Source: an uncultured Saprospiraceae bacterium
Lineage (GTDB): Bacteria; Bacteroidota; Bacteroidia; Chitinophagales; Saprospiraceae
DNA: 55,906 nucleotides
Assembly: GCA_905480595.1 (NCBI GenBank)
Contig: CAJQQY010000019.1
Span: forward strand, 1 to 55,906
Direction of reading: 5' to 3'
The stretch's first letter is position 1. Each line of letters begins with the position of its first letter. Of the stretch, positions 1 through 9,918 are shown piece by piece. The position numbers and the translations under genes were made by a program. The notes beneath the pieces are model-generated. The model made no database searches. It saw nothing but the letters and a program-made list of their open reading frames with translations, and had not been told where the DNA came from.

Positions 1-1
1 T

Positions 2-3000
2 ACTTATGAATGGATCGGACCAAATGGAACATCGATTAGTAATCCTAGTCCAGATGGAGTTCCAGCTGCCCCTGGAACATATACTTGTATCGTAACTGAT
101 GCAAATGGAAATACTGCTTCTGCTAATGTTGTTGTGGTTAACGATCCAAATACAGGTAATGGTTGTGTGTTTGCTTTTTCAGTAAATAAAACCAATGAGT
201 CTGGTTGTGATTTTTGTGATGGGGAAGCACAGTTAATTGCCAACTCTCCTTTTTCAAGTTCATTTAGTTATTTATGGTCAACAGGATCCACTTCACAAAC
301 TAATACTGGATTATGTTCTGGTACATATTCGGTCACCGTTACGGATTGGTTTGGGTGCACAAGTTCTCTTGATTTCCAAATTAATTGTCCAGTAGGTTCT
401 TCCATGTGTCCTGCGACTTCCTCACTTTGTATTGATATATTGGAAAATCCTGATGCTGACTTTACGACTATTCCAGCTGCAGTAAATGGAGTGGTGAGTA
501 TTTGTGAAGGAGGGACAGTTGTGTTTAATAATGAAAGTGAAGGGGCTAAACTATATGAGTGGGATTTTGGAAATGGAAATTTTTCGACAGCGACTAATAC
601 GGAAGAAACTTATTTGACAGCAGGAACCTATGAGGCATATTTGATTTCGAGAAATGATTGTTATTGTAGTGATACTACTTTTGTTACGATTGAAGTGACC
701 GATGCGATTACTCCTACTTTAGAATGTGTAGGAACCATTTGTGAAAATACGACTGTTACTTATTCGACTGATGCAAATTGTAGTGGATTCAGTTGGACGA
801 TAACTGGTGATTATAATATTATTGATGGAGGAGCTGCTGCTGATAATTTTATTACCATTGAATGGTTGAGTGGGCCGGAGGGAATTATTGAGTTGGAAGT
901 TTCGGGTTGTTCGGGAGGGAATTATTGTCTCGAACCAACTATTGAACTCGTACCAATTATTTCTGATAATGCAGAAATCAAAGGCCCTGAAAAAGTGTGC
1001 CGAATGGATGAGTCTACGTATTATATTGATGATTATTCTGCGACTGACTTTATTTGGACGGTGACGAGTGGCGGAACTATTTTGGAAGGACAAAATACTA
1101 ATAGTATCAAGGTAAGATGGGATGGACAAGTTTCTCCAAATATCCAACAGGTCGTTTCTGTTGATTACGATAATTGTTATTTAGGGTGTGGAGGAAGTGA
1201 TACGAAGGATGTATTTATTTTGCCAGACCTTTATTTGAAAGGAGATATTGAAGCTTGCGAAAATGGAATGAGTGTTCATGAAGCGAAAAAAGATATTGTC
1301 GGTGTCAATGATGTGATGTGTGATTGGACAGTTACCGCAGGAGATGGAACAGTAGTATTTACTTCGGCTGCATCGACGGATCAAGTGAATTTGGATTGGA
1401 ATGTAATTGCGACTCAAGGAGAAGGAAGATATGCAATTCAAGCAATTCCTACTAATCCATTGGAAGTTTGTACCCCTTATTTTACAAGTTATATCAGTAT
1501 TGTTGAACCACCTGTTGCACCAACTTCGATTAGTGGAATTACTCAAGTTTGCCCAGGAGAAGTTTACACTTACGATGTACAAACACCTAACACAGATTAT
1601 ATTTTTAAATGGACAATTAATGACGGTGGAGCTATTTCTAATCAGGAAGGAAGTTCAATCAATGTTACCTTCGGAAATACACCTCCTTATATTTTATCAG
1701 TTACGCAAACGAGCACGGATGGTTTAGCCTGCGAATCTGAAGGAGTTGATTTAGAAGTTTTTCCATTGCCTGCATTTACTGTAAATGGAGATGGAGATGT
1801 TTGTGAAGAATCAGAAGGAACTTATACCGCTGATTTTTTCCCAGGTGTAAAATATGAATGGAATATCGTTCCAGCCGATGCAGGAACAATTCTTTCAGGA
1901 GAAAATACAAATACAATTGAGGTATTCTGGCACCAAGATGGAAACGCAGATGTACAAGTTACCATGTGTGGTTCCACAGAATCTACTCCAGTAAATATTA
2001 TTGCAAAACCAGAACCGGTGATTACTGGTGACTTATTTGTTTGTCCAGGAGATGCAACTACAATTGGAGTTGCAGGTACTTATGATTCTTATTTATGGAA
2101 AACAGAATCTGGAGGTACGATTACGAATACTCCAACAGCTAATTTGCCAGCAGGTGCATTCGAACTTGTAGTTACCAATAGTTTTGGTTGTGAAAATAAT
2201 GTTGCATTCGAAATAGAGGGCTATCCTGAGCCAGCCGTTACAGTTTCAGTTCCAGGTAGTAGATTAAGATGTTATACTGGCCCAGATCCAGATCCGATTG
2301 CAGAAATTCATGCAACAGAAGTTCCTGCAGGTTATACTTATCAATGGTATATTAATGGAGTACTTCAGCCTGGAATGAATTCATCAGTAATTACTTCGAT
2401 GGAATTTGGAACATTCCAAGTAGCAGTTTTGGATCAAAATGGTTGTGAAACTTTTTCTAATACAATTACCATTTGGGATTTCTGTGGATCAGGAGGAGGA
2501 GTTTGTAATAATCCAGGATTACCTGCAGTATGTGATCAAGGAACAGATGTGCAAATGGCATTTTCGGTAACGAATGAGTGTGATATTTTTAACTTCGAAA
2601 ACGTCTCACCAAACTTTGTTCCTGGAACAGAGCAATGGGATTTTGATGATATTGCAAGTGGAGTGAATAATAGTTCTGCTTTCCCAAATCCTTCACATCA
2701 GTTTTCAAATGTGGGGTACTACATTGTTACTTTGACAGCATTGACTCCTGCGGGAATTATTTGTTATGATTCAAAATTAGTAACCGTTCCGATCTCTCCA
2801 GATTTTAGTTTTGGTACTGCATGCGTTGATGAAGCTTTGGCATTTGAAGACTTGACTGGATTCCTTCCAGGAGAGGTGGTGACTAGTTGGACTTGGGATT
2901 TTGGCGATCCAACGAGTGGTGCTAACAATACTTCTACAAATCAAAACCCATCACATGCTTATGCTGCTCCAGGTACCTATGATGTTACCTTAACAGTAGG

Positions 3001-5806
3001 TCATGGAACAGGTTGTACGGCAACTAGAGTCAAAACTATAACTATCGAAGAGCCACCAACGATTGATTTTGATGAGCCAATTTTGAATTGTGAAGGAACT
3101 GCTTTGAGTTTTACGGCGATCCCTTCAGCGGATGTTTTATTCTATGATTGGAATTTTGGAGATGCAGCAAGTGGAGATGCAAATACTTCAGAGATTGCGA
3201 ACCCATTCCACTCTTATGAAAATGCAGGAAATTATAACGTGACTTGTACTGTAACTGATGTTTGGGGTTGTACAGGAACTATTACAAAAGTAGTTACCGT
3301 TGCGCCAAATACATTAGTTGGTCAAATTAGCTTTAGTACTCCTTCCCCAATTTGTGAAGGTGATATAACAACCTTGACTGCACCTCCAGGAGGCATCTCT
3401 TGGGAATGGTCAGATGGAACATTCGGAGAAAGTATAACAACAGGTGAAGCAGGTGCTTACACCGTTACAATTACAAATAGTATTGGTTGTCAGTATATTC
3501 CACCAACGGCTGTATTGGATGTCCTTCCATTGCCATCAGCTACTATTCAAGCGGTAGAGTATGATGAGTTTGGTCAACCTATAAATGTATTTTATGATAA
3601 TTATTCAACTTGTGAAGGAGAAGATATTTTCTTACAAGTGAGTAATAAAACGACGGATTATATTTTCACTTGGTCGGATGGATTGATTGGTTCTGAAATA
3701 GAATATTCAGAAGATCGAGGTAACCAATTGGCTGCAGGAACATACTCCCTTACATTAGATATTTTTGATACATCGACAGGATGTTCGAATACAGTTGGTC
3801 CATTTGACATTGTAGTTCATCCAACACCAACTGATATTCAAATCTCTTCAAGTCCGATGTCACCTGTTTGTGAAAATACTTTGACCACATTTACGGTTGA
3901 TAATCCATCTGTTGATTTGACTTATGTTTGGAATACGGGAGAATTAGGAACAAGTATTCAAGCAAGTGCAGCTGGTGAATATTTTGTTCGAGGAATTACG
4001 ATGTTTGGTTGCTCAGGTGAGAGTAATAAAATAGACATTAACCAAGGACCTGATTTGAAAAAAATTCCAGATGGATGCCATACTCGATGTAAACCAGATA
4101 CGATTTGTTTACCAACGATTAATGGGGTAGTAGATTACCAATGGTTTTTGGACGGCACTCTTATTCCTGGTCCAGCTGGAACAATTGGAGATTATGTTGC
4201 ACTTGAAAGTGGAGACTACCATGTAGTGATGACTGATGCAAATGGTTGTGAGACAACTTCTGATATTTTGAGTTTAGACCTTTACGATGGCTTTGGAACC
4301 TTCGAAGGAAATGTTTATATGGATGTAAATGGTAATGGAATTATCGATGGACCAGATACTTTGGTGAGTGGAATTGATATTATTTTAAATAATAATGGAG
4401 TGGCAATTGATACTGTTACATCTGGAATAAATGGAAGTTATACTTTTGGCAACATCCCTTCCGTAGGTTATAATTTAGATTTAGACTTGTCTGGTTTGGC
4501 AGCCAATGTCATTGCCGTTTGGAATGATATAGATACGACTTTGTTTGGTTGCGATGACATGGAGATTGTTGATTGGTTATTGCAAGTTAACTGTATATCA
4601 ACTATCACAGATTTTGCAGATGATGTTTGTTTTGGAGAAGTTTATCTTTTCGATAACGTAGCAGTTACACCAGGAGTACCAACTGATTTTGAGTATATAG
4701 ATGTATTAGGTTGTGATTCGATTATCACAGTTACGATTACTGAATTACCAAATAATAGCTCTTATATTGACCTCTCTTCCTGTGATGGAAATGATGTGAT
4801 TTATAATGGAGTCAATTATCCATTGGGACTTACGGAAACACAAATGACAACTCCTGAAGGTTGTAATTATATTGATTCAGTTGAAGTAATTCCATTTCCA
4901 ACAAATTCTACGGTATTGAATTTTGATATTTGTCCTGACGAAACGGTCGAATATGAAAGTGAAGAATATGGTCCAGGTACTCAACTTGATTTCACCTATA
5001 CAGGTCAAAATGGTTGTGATTCCATCGTAACTTTAATCGTAGATGGTTATCCTGATATTCAATTTGACTTGCAATCTGAAGAACCGTGTTGGAATGGAAG
5101 TGAAGGAACAATCACTATCGAGAACCCAACAGGAACAGGACCATTTGCTTATTCTTTAGACGGAAATAACTTCCAAGCGACTCCGCTTTTCGAAAACCTT
5201 TTCGCCATGAATTATATGGTTTATGTGCAAGATGGAAATGGTTGTGTGCAAGAACAATCTCTTGCATTACAAGGTGATCCTCAGTTACAAATTAATCTGC
5301 CTGCATTACTTTTACCATGTGATGGAAGCGATATAGTTATAGCGCCTCAAGTCTTAGCAGGCGATGCTTCTAACCTAACTTATTTATGGGAGGATGGAAG
5401 TACCGAGTCACAGTTGACTGTAAATGAGGAAGGAACTTATGTGGTCGCGGTCAGCAACGAATGTGAGACTGTCGTTAAGGAAGTTCAAATCTCGTACGGA
5501 GATGATGATATTAGTTCATACTTATATATTCCAAATGCGTTCTCGCCAAATGGAGATGGGGCCAATGATAAATTCAAAGTTTATCCTTCTCCAAATGTAA
5601 GAATCGAATCATTTGATCTTTATGTATTTGATCGATGGGGAAATCATTTATATGATACTCATGATACTTCAGAAGGTTGGGATGGAACATTGAATGCTAA
5701 AGTTTTTAATCCTGGAGTATATGTTTATTACATCAGAATAAAAGTCAATAGTTGTGGACGAACCATAGACTTGTTCAAAAAAGGAGATGTGACGATAATT
5801 AAATAA
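2..5806 (+). CDS. Giant PKD/Ig-repeat surface protein with T9SS type B sorting domain (5' partial)
   Basis: The frame is already open at base 2, so the signal peptide and N-terminus lie upstream; 1,934 residues remain. Most of the visible protein is Ig-like modules with paired Cys. Clear PKD domains lie at about residues 860-1110 (WDFDD, WDFGDP, WNFGDA, each followed by NPSH or NPFH). An SdrD B-like segment starts near residue 1434 (DVNGNGIIDGPD). The last ~95 residues (PNAFSPNGDGANDKF, then FDRWGN, WDG and NPGVYVYYI) are the gliding-motility-associated C-terminal domain that directs export and surface anchoring by the type IX system. Such proteins usually act as adhesins or matrix proteins; the ligand cannot be told. 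The codon for residue 46 is an internal ATG at 134 that could be mistaken for a start. A strong terminator follows. Confidence 0.93.
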   Translation, partial: TYEWIGPNGTSISNPSPDGVPAAPGTYTCIVTDANGNTASANVVVVNDPNTGNGCVFAFSVNKTNESGCDFCDGEAQLIANSPFSSSFSYLWSTGSTSQTNTGLCSGTYSVTVTDWFGCTSSLDFQINCPVGSSMCPATSSLCIDILENPDADFTTIPAAVNGVVSICEGGTVVFNNESEGAKLYEWDFGNGNFSTATNTEETYLTAGTYEAYLISRNDCYCSDTTFVTIEVTDAITPTLECVGTICENTTVTYSTDANCSGFSWTITGDYNIIDGGAAADNFITIEWLSGPEGIIELEVSGCSGGNYCLEPTIELVPIISDNAEIKGPEKVCRMDESTYYIDDYSATDFIWTVTSGGTILEGQNTNSIKVRWDGQVSPNIQQVVSVDYDNCYLGCGGSDTKDVFILPDLYLKGDIEACENGMSVHEAKKDIVGVNDVMCDWTVTAGDGTVVFTSAASTDQVNLDWNVIATQGEGRYAIQAIPTNPLEVCTPYFTSYISIVEPPVAPTSISGITQVCPGEVYTYDVQTPNTDYIFKWTINDGGAISNQEGSSINVTFGNTPPYILSVTQTSTDGLACESEGVDLEVFPLPAFTVNGDGDVCEESEGTYTADFFPGVKYEWNIVPADAGTILSGENTNTIEVFWHQDGNADVQVTMCGSTESTPVNIIAKPEPVITGDLFVCPGDATTIGVAGTYDSYLWKTESGGTITNTPTANLPAGAFELVVTNSFGCENNVAFEIEGYPEPAVTVSVPGSRLRCYTGPDPDPIAEIHATEVPAGYTYQWYINGVLQPGMNSSVITSMEFGTFQVAVLDQNGCETFSNTITIWDFCGSGGGVCNNPGLPAVCDQGTDVQMAFSVTNECDIFNFENVSPNFVPGTEQWDFDDIASGVNNSSAFPNPSHQFSNVGYYIVTLTALTPAGIICYDSKLVTVPISPDFSFGTACVDEALAFEDLTGFLPGEVVTSWTWDFGDPTSGANNTSTNQNPSHAYAAPGTYDVTLTVGHGTGCTATRVKTITIEEPPTIDFDEPILNCEGTALSFTAIPSADVLFYDWNFGDAASGDANTSEIANPFHSYENAGNYNVTCTVTDVWGCTGTITKVVTVAPNTLVGQISFSTPSPICEGDITTLTAPPGGISWEWSDGTFGESITTGEAGAYTVTITNSIGCQYIPPTAVLDVLPLPSATIQAVEYDEFGQPINVFYDNYSTCEGEDIFLQVSNKTTDYIFTWSDGLIGSEIEYSEDRGNQLAAGTYSLTLDIFDTSTGCSNTVGPFDIVVHPTPTDIQISSSPMSPVCENTLTTFTVDNPSVDLTYVWNTGELGTSIQASAAGEYFVRGITMFGCSGESNKIDINQGPDLKKIPDGCHTRCKPDTICLPTINGVVDYQWFLDGTLIPGPAGTIGDYVALESGDYHVVMTDANGCETTSDILSLDLYDGFGTFEGNVYMDVNGNGIIDGPDTLVSGIDIILNNNGVAIDTVTSGINGSYTFGNIPSVGYNLDLDLSGLAANVIAVWNDIDTTLFGCDDMEIVDWLLQVNCISTITDFADDVCFGEVYLFDNVAVTPGVPTDFEYIDVLGCDSIITVTITELPNNSSYIDLSSCDGNDVIYNGVNYPLGLTETQMTTPEGCNYIDSVEVIPFPTNSTVLNFDICPDETVEYESEEYGPGTQLDFTYTGQNGCDSIVTLIVDGYPDIQFDLQSEEPCWNGSEGTITIENPTGTGPFAYSLDGNNFQATPLFENLFAMNYMVYVQDGNGCVQEQSLALQGDPQLQINLPALLLPCDGSDIVIAPQVLAGDASNLTYLWEDGSTESQLTVNEEGTYVVAVSNECETVVKEVQISYGDDDISSYLYIPNAFSPNGDGANDKFKVYPSPNVRIESFDLYVFDRWGNHLYDTHDTSEGWDGTLNAKVFNPGVYVYYIRIKVNSCGRTIDLFKKGDVTIIK

Positions 5807-5868
5807 TACGATTTTCTAAATCGTTAAACAATAAAAAAGAAGTAAGCATTGAATAACTGGAACTAGAA

Positions 5869-5912
5869 AAAAGGGTAGCATTTTGGAAAAAAATGTTACC
5901 CTTTTATTTTTT
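5869..5912 (+). terminator. Rho-independent terminator of the giant surface protein gene
   Basis: A 15-bp stem (5869-5883 with 5891-5905, one G-U pair) has a 7-nt loop and is followed by a T-rich run, 64 nt after the stop codon. The neighbouring minus-strand gene ends at 5977, so it may serve both directions. Confidence 0.85.
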
Positions 5913-5976
5913 TGTAAGAAATGAATTTTCGAAAGGAAACGTAAAACGTCAGTTGTGAAACGATCAACGAAATAAC

Positions 5977-6705
5977 CTATTCAATCTCTTCAAATGTATT
6001 TCCATTAAACTTAAACTTCCCTCGAACCCAACAATTTTCCCCTTCATCATCTTCACATTCTTCTTCGATGAATTTATAATTTAAAATTTGATTTTCATGA
6101 TCAAAACTGAAACCAGGAATATCATTATTAAAGCGATAATCAATTTGAAAAGAAAATATTTCCTCCAAATCTGTTTTCCCAGCTTTTAATAACAATGCTT
6201 TTTCAAAACGGCATGTGTTGCATGAGATGCCTCCGCCAATTAAAAAATACAGCGTTTCTCCTTCCTTATCTTTTAAATCAATTACATTTCCATAACTAGC
6301 TACATCTACTTCCATATTGATCTCTTTTACCATTGGTTGTCCCTCTGGATTTTTCCAATAAAAATAATTAATCGCCATTTTAAATGATCCACCTAAATTT
6401 TCTAACCATGAAAAAACGGCAAAATTACGATCGTCAGATTGACCGCTAAAAAATGGAATACTATCTTTTGGAAAATCAACAACCTCTGGCATCTTCAAAA
6501 TTTCTAATAATTTTTCGCCAACCTTTCGATTCAATCGATCAATTTTTTCCATCCCTCCCTCATCAAAAGGAGATAGTCGATCCAAACTCGATTCGTGAAT
6601 TTTTAGAATTTTAATTGTCGACTTAATAATTATATCATTATGGCTTTGGGAAAAAAGTAGAAGGGGATAGAGGATGCTTAAGCAAATAATAATATTTTTT
6701 TTCAT
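5977..6705 (-). CDS. Secreted protein of unknown function
   Basis: 242 residues with a clear signal peptide (MKKNIIICLSILYPLLLFSQ, cut after about residue 20) and no lipobox Cys, so it is probably periplasmic or exported. I do not recognise a family. The mature part is charged and looks globular. One segment (GGGISCNTCRFEKALLLKAG) carries a CNTC pair that could form a disulfide or bind metal, and the C-terminal part has an acidic Cys-containing stretch (EEECEDDEGENC). ATG start at 6705. It is isolated: convergent with the giant adhesin gene, and separated from the rtcB stop by about 200 nt of AT-rich DNA. Confidence 0.75.
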   Translation of the reverse strand: MKKNIIICLSILYPLLLFSQSHNDIIIKSTIKILKIHESSLDRLSPFDEGGMEKIDRLNRKVGEKLLEILKMPEVVDFPKDSIPFFSGQSDDRNFAVFSWLENLGGSFKMAINYFYWKNPEGQPMVKEINMEVDVASYGNVIDLKDKEGETLYFLIGGGISCNTCRFEKALLLKAGKTDLEEIFSFQIDYRFNNDIPGFSFDHENQILNYKFIEEECEDDEGENCWVRGKFKFNGNTFEEIE

Positions 6706-6909
6706 GATGATCTCAGTCTATTTACAGAAAAATACAAAAAAGAAAAGAGGAAGATAAATTTAGAAGGAAAAAAATAGATTAGACTAATCTATAAATAGAT
6801 AATTACAAATACGTTAGAAGGTGAACTAATTTTTCGAGAAGAATATTTGAAGTGACTTAAGGAACACTATTTAATTATAAAGAAGATGTTTTCTTGGAAA
6901 AAAACTAGT

Positions 6910-8337
6910 TTACTTTGCTCTGTCCATCCGAACGATTTTTGGGAAAAAAGTACCTTCGACATTGACCAATTGTTTTTGACTTTTCATCACTTGATGAATG
7001 TCTTTGTATGCAATCGGAGCTTCATCGAGACCTCCTCCAATCAATTCGATACCTTCTGATTTTAGCATTTTTTTCAAAGCGGAATTAGTGATACTTTGTT
7101 TGGCTTTTGTTCTGGATAGTTGTCGACCAGCACCATGCGATGCAGAGTTTAAAGAAGCAGGCTCACCTTTTCCACTAACGATAAATCCAGGTGCAGTCAT
7201 AGAACCTGGAATAATTCCAAGTACATTTTTTCCCGCAGGAGTTGCTCCTTTTCGATGAACCATTAATTCTTCGCCATTGTGAATTTCTTTCCAAGCAAAG
7301 TTATGGTGATTTTCGACTTTTGCAATTGGTTTAATTCCCAAAGCTTTCGCCAAGTTGATATGAATTCGATCATGACAAGCCGATGCATAGTCACCTGCCA
7401 GATTCATCGCTAACCAATATTCTTGACCTTCTTCTGTGTTCAAGTCTAACCAAGCCAAGTGTTTTACCTCTCGAGGAAGTGGACATTTTTCTTGTGCTAA
7501 TTTTGTGTAGTGATTGGCAATTGTTGCACCCAAACCTCTTGACCCAGAGTGAGATAAAATGGCTAAATATTTTCCTTCAGGGATGTCTAATTTATTGTCA
7601 AATTTCATTTCTACGATTCCAAAATTCACAAAATGATTTCCTGAACCAGAAGAACCTAATTGCCTTTGAGCTTTGCTTTGCAAGTTTTTCAAAAAAGGAA
7701 TTTCATCAAATTCTTTTCGATCTAAAACATCATGATCTTGGGTCACTCCCAAATCTTTTCCCATTCCAAAACAAGTCCAATCAGTCAAGACAGTTTTTAA
7801 TTTGTAATTATGTTGCTTCAAGTAAGACTCTGGAATATCGTAAATCGACAAAGCCATTCGACAACCAATATCGACTCCCACAGCATATGGAATTATTGCA
7901 TCACGAGTCGCTAACACACCTCCAATAGGCAAGCCATAACCATGATGTGCATCAGGCATCAGCGCACCTGCTTCAGTCACAGGAAGTCGCATTGCATTTT
8001 TCATTTGAAGGATAGCAGAGTCGTCAATATGTTCTCTTCCGAAAATATTGAAATCCATTGGTTCATCAGCAATCGCAATCTCAAATGTTTTTTTCTCTTC
8101 GACAGGAATCAGTAATTGAGCAATATTTCCAAGTGCTTCATGTTCTAGAAAATCTTCCGGTCTCTCTTTTAACTTTTGAAAAAGAGTCAAAACATTTTCC
8201 TTCTTCTCATGTTTAAAATGTCGATGAATTGCATCGATAGCCATTCCGATGATCTTATTACTTGGAAACCCGATTTTTCTAATATCCTTTCCTTTAATTT
8301 TTAGCTTCGCCAAAATAGTTATTTTTAGTTTGATCAA
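6910..8337 (-). CDS. rtcB: RtcB family RNA-splicing ligase
   Basis: GTP- and Mn-dependent RNA ligase that joins 2',3'-cyclic phosphate or 3'-phosphate ends to 5'-OH ends; in bacteria it repairs cleaved tRNA or rRNA. The family motifs are all present: MPDAHHGYGLPIGG (127-140), GVDIGCRM with metal ligand Cys159, GSGNHFVNFG (231-240), HSGSRGLG (263-270), HHNFAWKE, and SASHGAGRQLSRTKA (398-412) with the His that is guanylylated. At 475 residues it is the usual bacteroidetal length. Conserved N-terminal sequence (KLKIKGKDIRKIGFP) begins at residue 11, so the start must be a TTG at 8337 or 8313; the first ATG (8244) would cut off conserved residues. No rtcA, rtcR or Ro60/Rsr gene is adjacent, so the usual repair operon is not seen. 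Confidence 0.95.
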   Translation of the reverse strand: MIKLKITILAKLKIKGKDIRKIGFPSNKIIGMAIDAIHRHFKHEKKENVLTLFQKLKERPEDFLEHEALGNIAQLLIPVEEKKTFEIAIADEPMDFNIFGREHIDDSAILQMKNAMRLPVTEAGALMPDAHHGYGLPIGGVLATRDAIIPYAVGVDIGCRMALSIYDIPESYLKQHNYKLKTVLTDWTCFGMGKDLGVTQDHDVLDRKEFDEIPFLKNLQSKAQRQLGSSGSGNHFVNFGIVEMKFDNKLDIPEGKYLAILSHSGSRGLGATIANHYTKLAQEKCPLPREVKHLAWLDLNTEEGQEYWLAMNLAGDYASACHDRIHINLAKALGIKPIAKVENHHNFAWKEIHNGEELMVHRKGATPAGKNVLGIIPGSMTAPGFIVSGKGEPASLNSASHGAGRQLSRTKAKQSITNSALKKMLKSEGIELIGGGLDEAPIAYKDIHQVMKSQKQLVNVEGTFFPKIVRMDRAK

Positions 8338-8747
8338 GAAATGGGTTAAAAAATAATTTCTTGATGTTAAATTTTACAAGGAGAAATACAAAAGAAGCTG
8401 CTGAAAAGTTCAATAGTTGTGTATTTGGATACCTTATTTTCAGAAATAACTGCAAAAGGAATTTAGATTAAGACCTAGTTTTTACTCATAAACTAATGAA
8501 TATTGGTGGTTTTTCCTTTTCTTTGTTAAACTTGATTTAGTTAAATTAAGGATTCAATGAGGGGTGTTTTCCATTGAAAAACGTCATAAAAATAAAATGA
8601 ATTGGCATGAGAAATATTTTTTCATGATTTATATCATCTTTAATAAATGAAATTTAACCTAATTAAAATCGTTTATTGCTTAGATAGAAAGTTAAACAAA
8701 CAAACGGCGCACCCACTATATTTTACAAATTTCACAATAATCAACTA
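8338..8747. other. 410-nt intergenic region between divergent rtcB and desaturase genes
   Basis: AT-rich, with no open frame of note and no strong hairpin. It must hold the promoters of both flanking genes. I could not find an exact TAnnTTTG element at a convincing position on either strand. Confidence 0.6.
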
Positions 8748-9851
8748 ATGATTCCTACAGTTAAATTCGCTAGAAAAGATCCCCATAATTTTTTTCCAAC
8801 CATAAGAAAACGAGTCAACGAGTATTTTGAAAAAAATAAAATCAAGAAAACTGGAAACGGTTTATTGTATTTAAAAACGATCGTTGTCTTCTCATTTTAT
8901 TTTATTCCTTTAGCATTGATATTCGCTCAAGTGTTACCAGTTTGGGGAGCATTGATTTGTTATTTATTGATGGGATTAGGAAACTCTGGAATTGGACTTT
9001 GTGTGATGCACGATGCTAATCATGGTTCTTATTCTAGGATAAAATGGGTAAATACATTGATGGAGTACACCACTAATATGATTGGTGCAAGTTCCTTCAC
9101 ATGGAAAATTCAACATAATGTTTTGCATCATTCGTACACTAATATGTATGAATTAGATGAGGATATTGATGATAAACCATTTTTGAGATTGTCCCCTGAA
9201 GGGAAGTTAAAATGGTATCATAAATTTCAACATTGGTATGCACCATTATTGTATTCTTTAGCGACATTAAGTTGGGTGACTCGAAAAGATTTTAAACAAT
9301 TGATTAATTATAATAAATCAGGAATGACCGAGCGATGTGGTTTTAATCCTACTCGTGAAACGATTATTATGATTGCTTCTAAATTATTTTATTATTTCTA
9401 TATGCTAGTGCTTCCAATCATGTTGGGCGTGACTTGGTGGGTAGTGATTTTAGGATTTGTTTTGATGCATGCAGTATCTGGCTTGCTGATTACTTTTGTT
9501 TTTCAGTTAGCGCATTTAGTCGAAGGACCAGAACATACTGATATTCCTCATGATGGAAAAATGAATAATACTTGGGCAATTCATCAATTAAGATCGACGG
9601 CAAATTTTGCTACAAAAAATAAATTAGTGACATTTTTAGTTGGTGGATTAAACTTCCAAATTGAGCATCATTTGTTTCCAACTATTTCTCATATTCACTA
9701 TGAAAAAATTTCTGAGATTGTAAAAAATGCAGCTAAGGAATTTAATTTACCTTATCATGAATTTGGAAAAGTTCACGAAGCTGTGATTTCGCATATGAAA
9801 ATTTTGAAGCTATTAGGGCAGGGGGAAATGCAGGTTCATTCAGGAGCATAA
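8748..9851 (+). CDS. Membrane fatty acid desaturase (acyl-CoA / acyl-lipid front-end type)
   Basis: Introduces a double bond into membrane acyl chains with a di-iron centre and O2. Three histidine boxes are intact: HDANHGS (about residue 88), HNVLHHSYTN (about 123) and QIEHHLFP (about 304). The Q in the last box is typical of delta-5/6-like and linoleoyl-CoA desaturase-type members common in Bacteroidota. Hydrophobic segments lie at about 40-80 and 200-250. It lacks the N-terminal cytochrome b5 domain found in eukaryotic front-end enzymes, so electrons must come from a separate donor. Length is 367 residues; ATG at 8748. The gene stands alone, convergent with the M28 peptidase gene and separated from it by a repeat hairpin. 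Confidence 0.92.
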   Translation: MIPTVKFARKDPHNFFPTIRKRVNEYFEKNKIKKTGNGLLYLKTIVVFSFYFIPLALIFAQVLPVWGALICYLLMGLGNSGIGLCVMHDANHGSYSRIKWVNTLMEYTTNMIGASSFTWKIQHNVLHHSYTNMYELDEDIDDKPFLRLSPEGKLKWYHKFQHWYAPLLYSLATLSWVTRKDFKQLINYNKSGMTERCGFNPTRETIIMIASKLFYYFYMLVLPIMLGVTWWVVILGFVLMHAVSGLLITFVFQLAHLVEGPEHTDIPHDGKMNNTWAIHQLRSTANFATKNKLVTFLVGGLNFQIEHHLFPTISHIHYEKISEIVKNAAKEFNLPYHEFGKVHEAVISHMKILKLLGQGEMQVHSGA

Positions 9852-9862
9852 TTTTTTAATAA

Positions 9863-9906
9863 CCAATATCGAACTTGGACATTGGATATTCCTTGTTCGA
9901 TATTGG
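9863..9906. repeat. Dispersed repeat with 12-bp inverted arms, possible bidirectional terminator
   Basis: CCAATATCGAAC (9863-9874) is perfectly complementary to 9895-9906 across a 20-nt loop. It sits in the 67-nt gap between two convergent genes. The inner part, including GATATTCCTTGTT, recurs in opposite orientation at 17107-17134, so this is a member of a small dispersed repeat family rather than a plain terminator. Confidence 0.65.
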
Positions 9907-9918
9907 ATATTCATTTGA

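Noticed and set aside
719-1727. Several open frames of 60-140 codons antisense to, or in other frames of, the giant adhesin
   Set aside because: They are shadows of a long low-GC gene with repetitive composition; none has a recognisable domain or signal.
6910-8337. rtcB as part of the RNA/NAD+ island system
   Set aside because: It is 19 kb away, on the other strand and with unrelated neighbours; linking it to the tmRNA-like RNA would be speculation.
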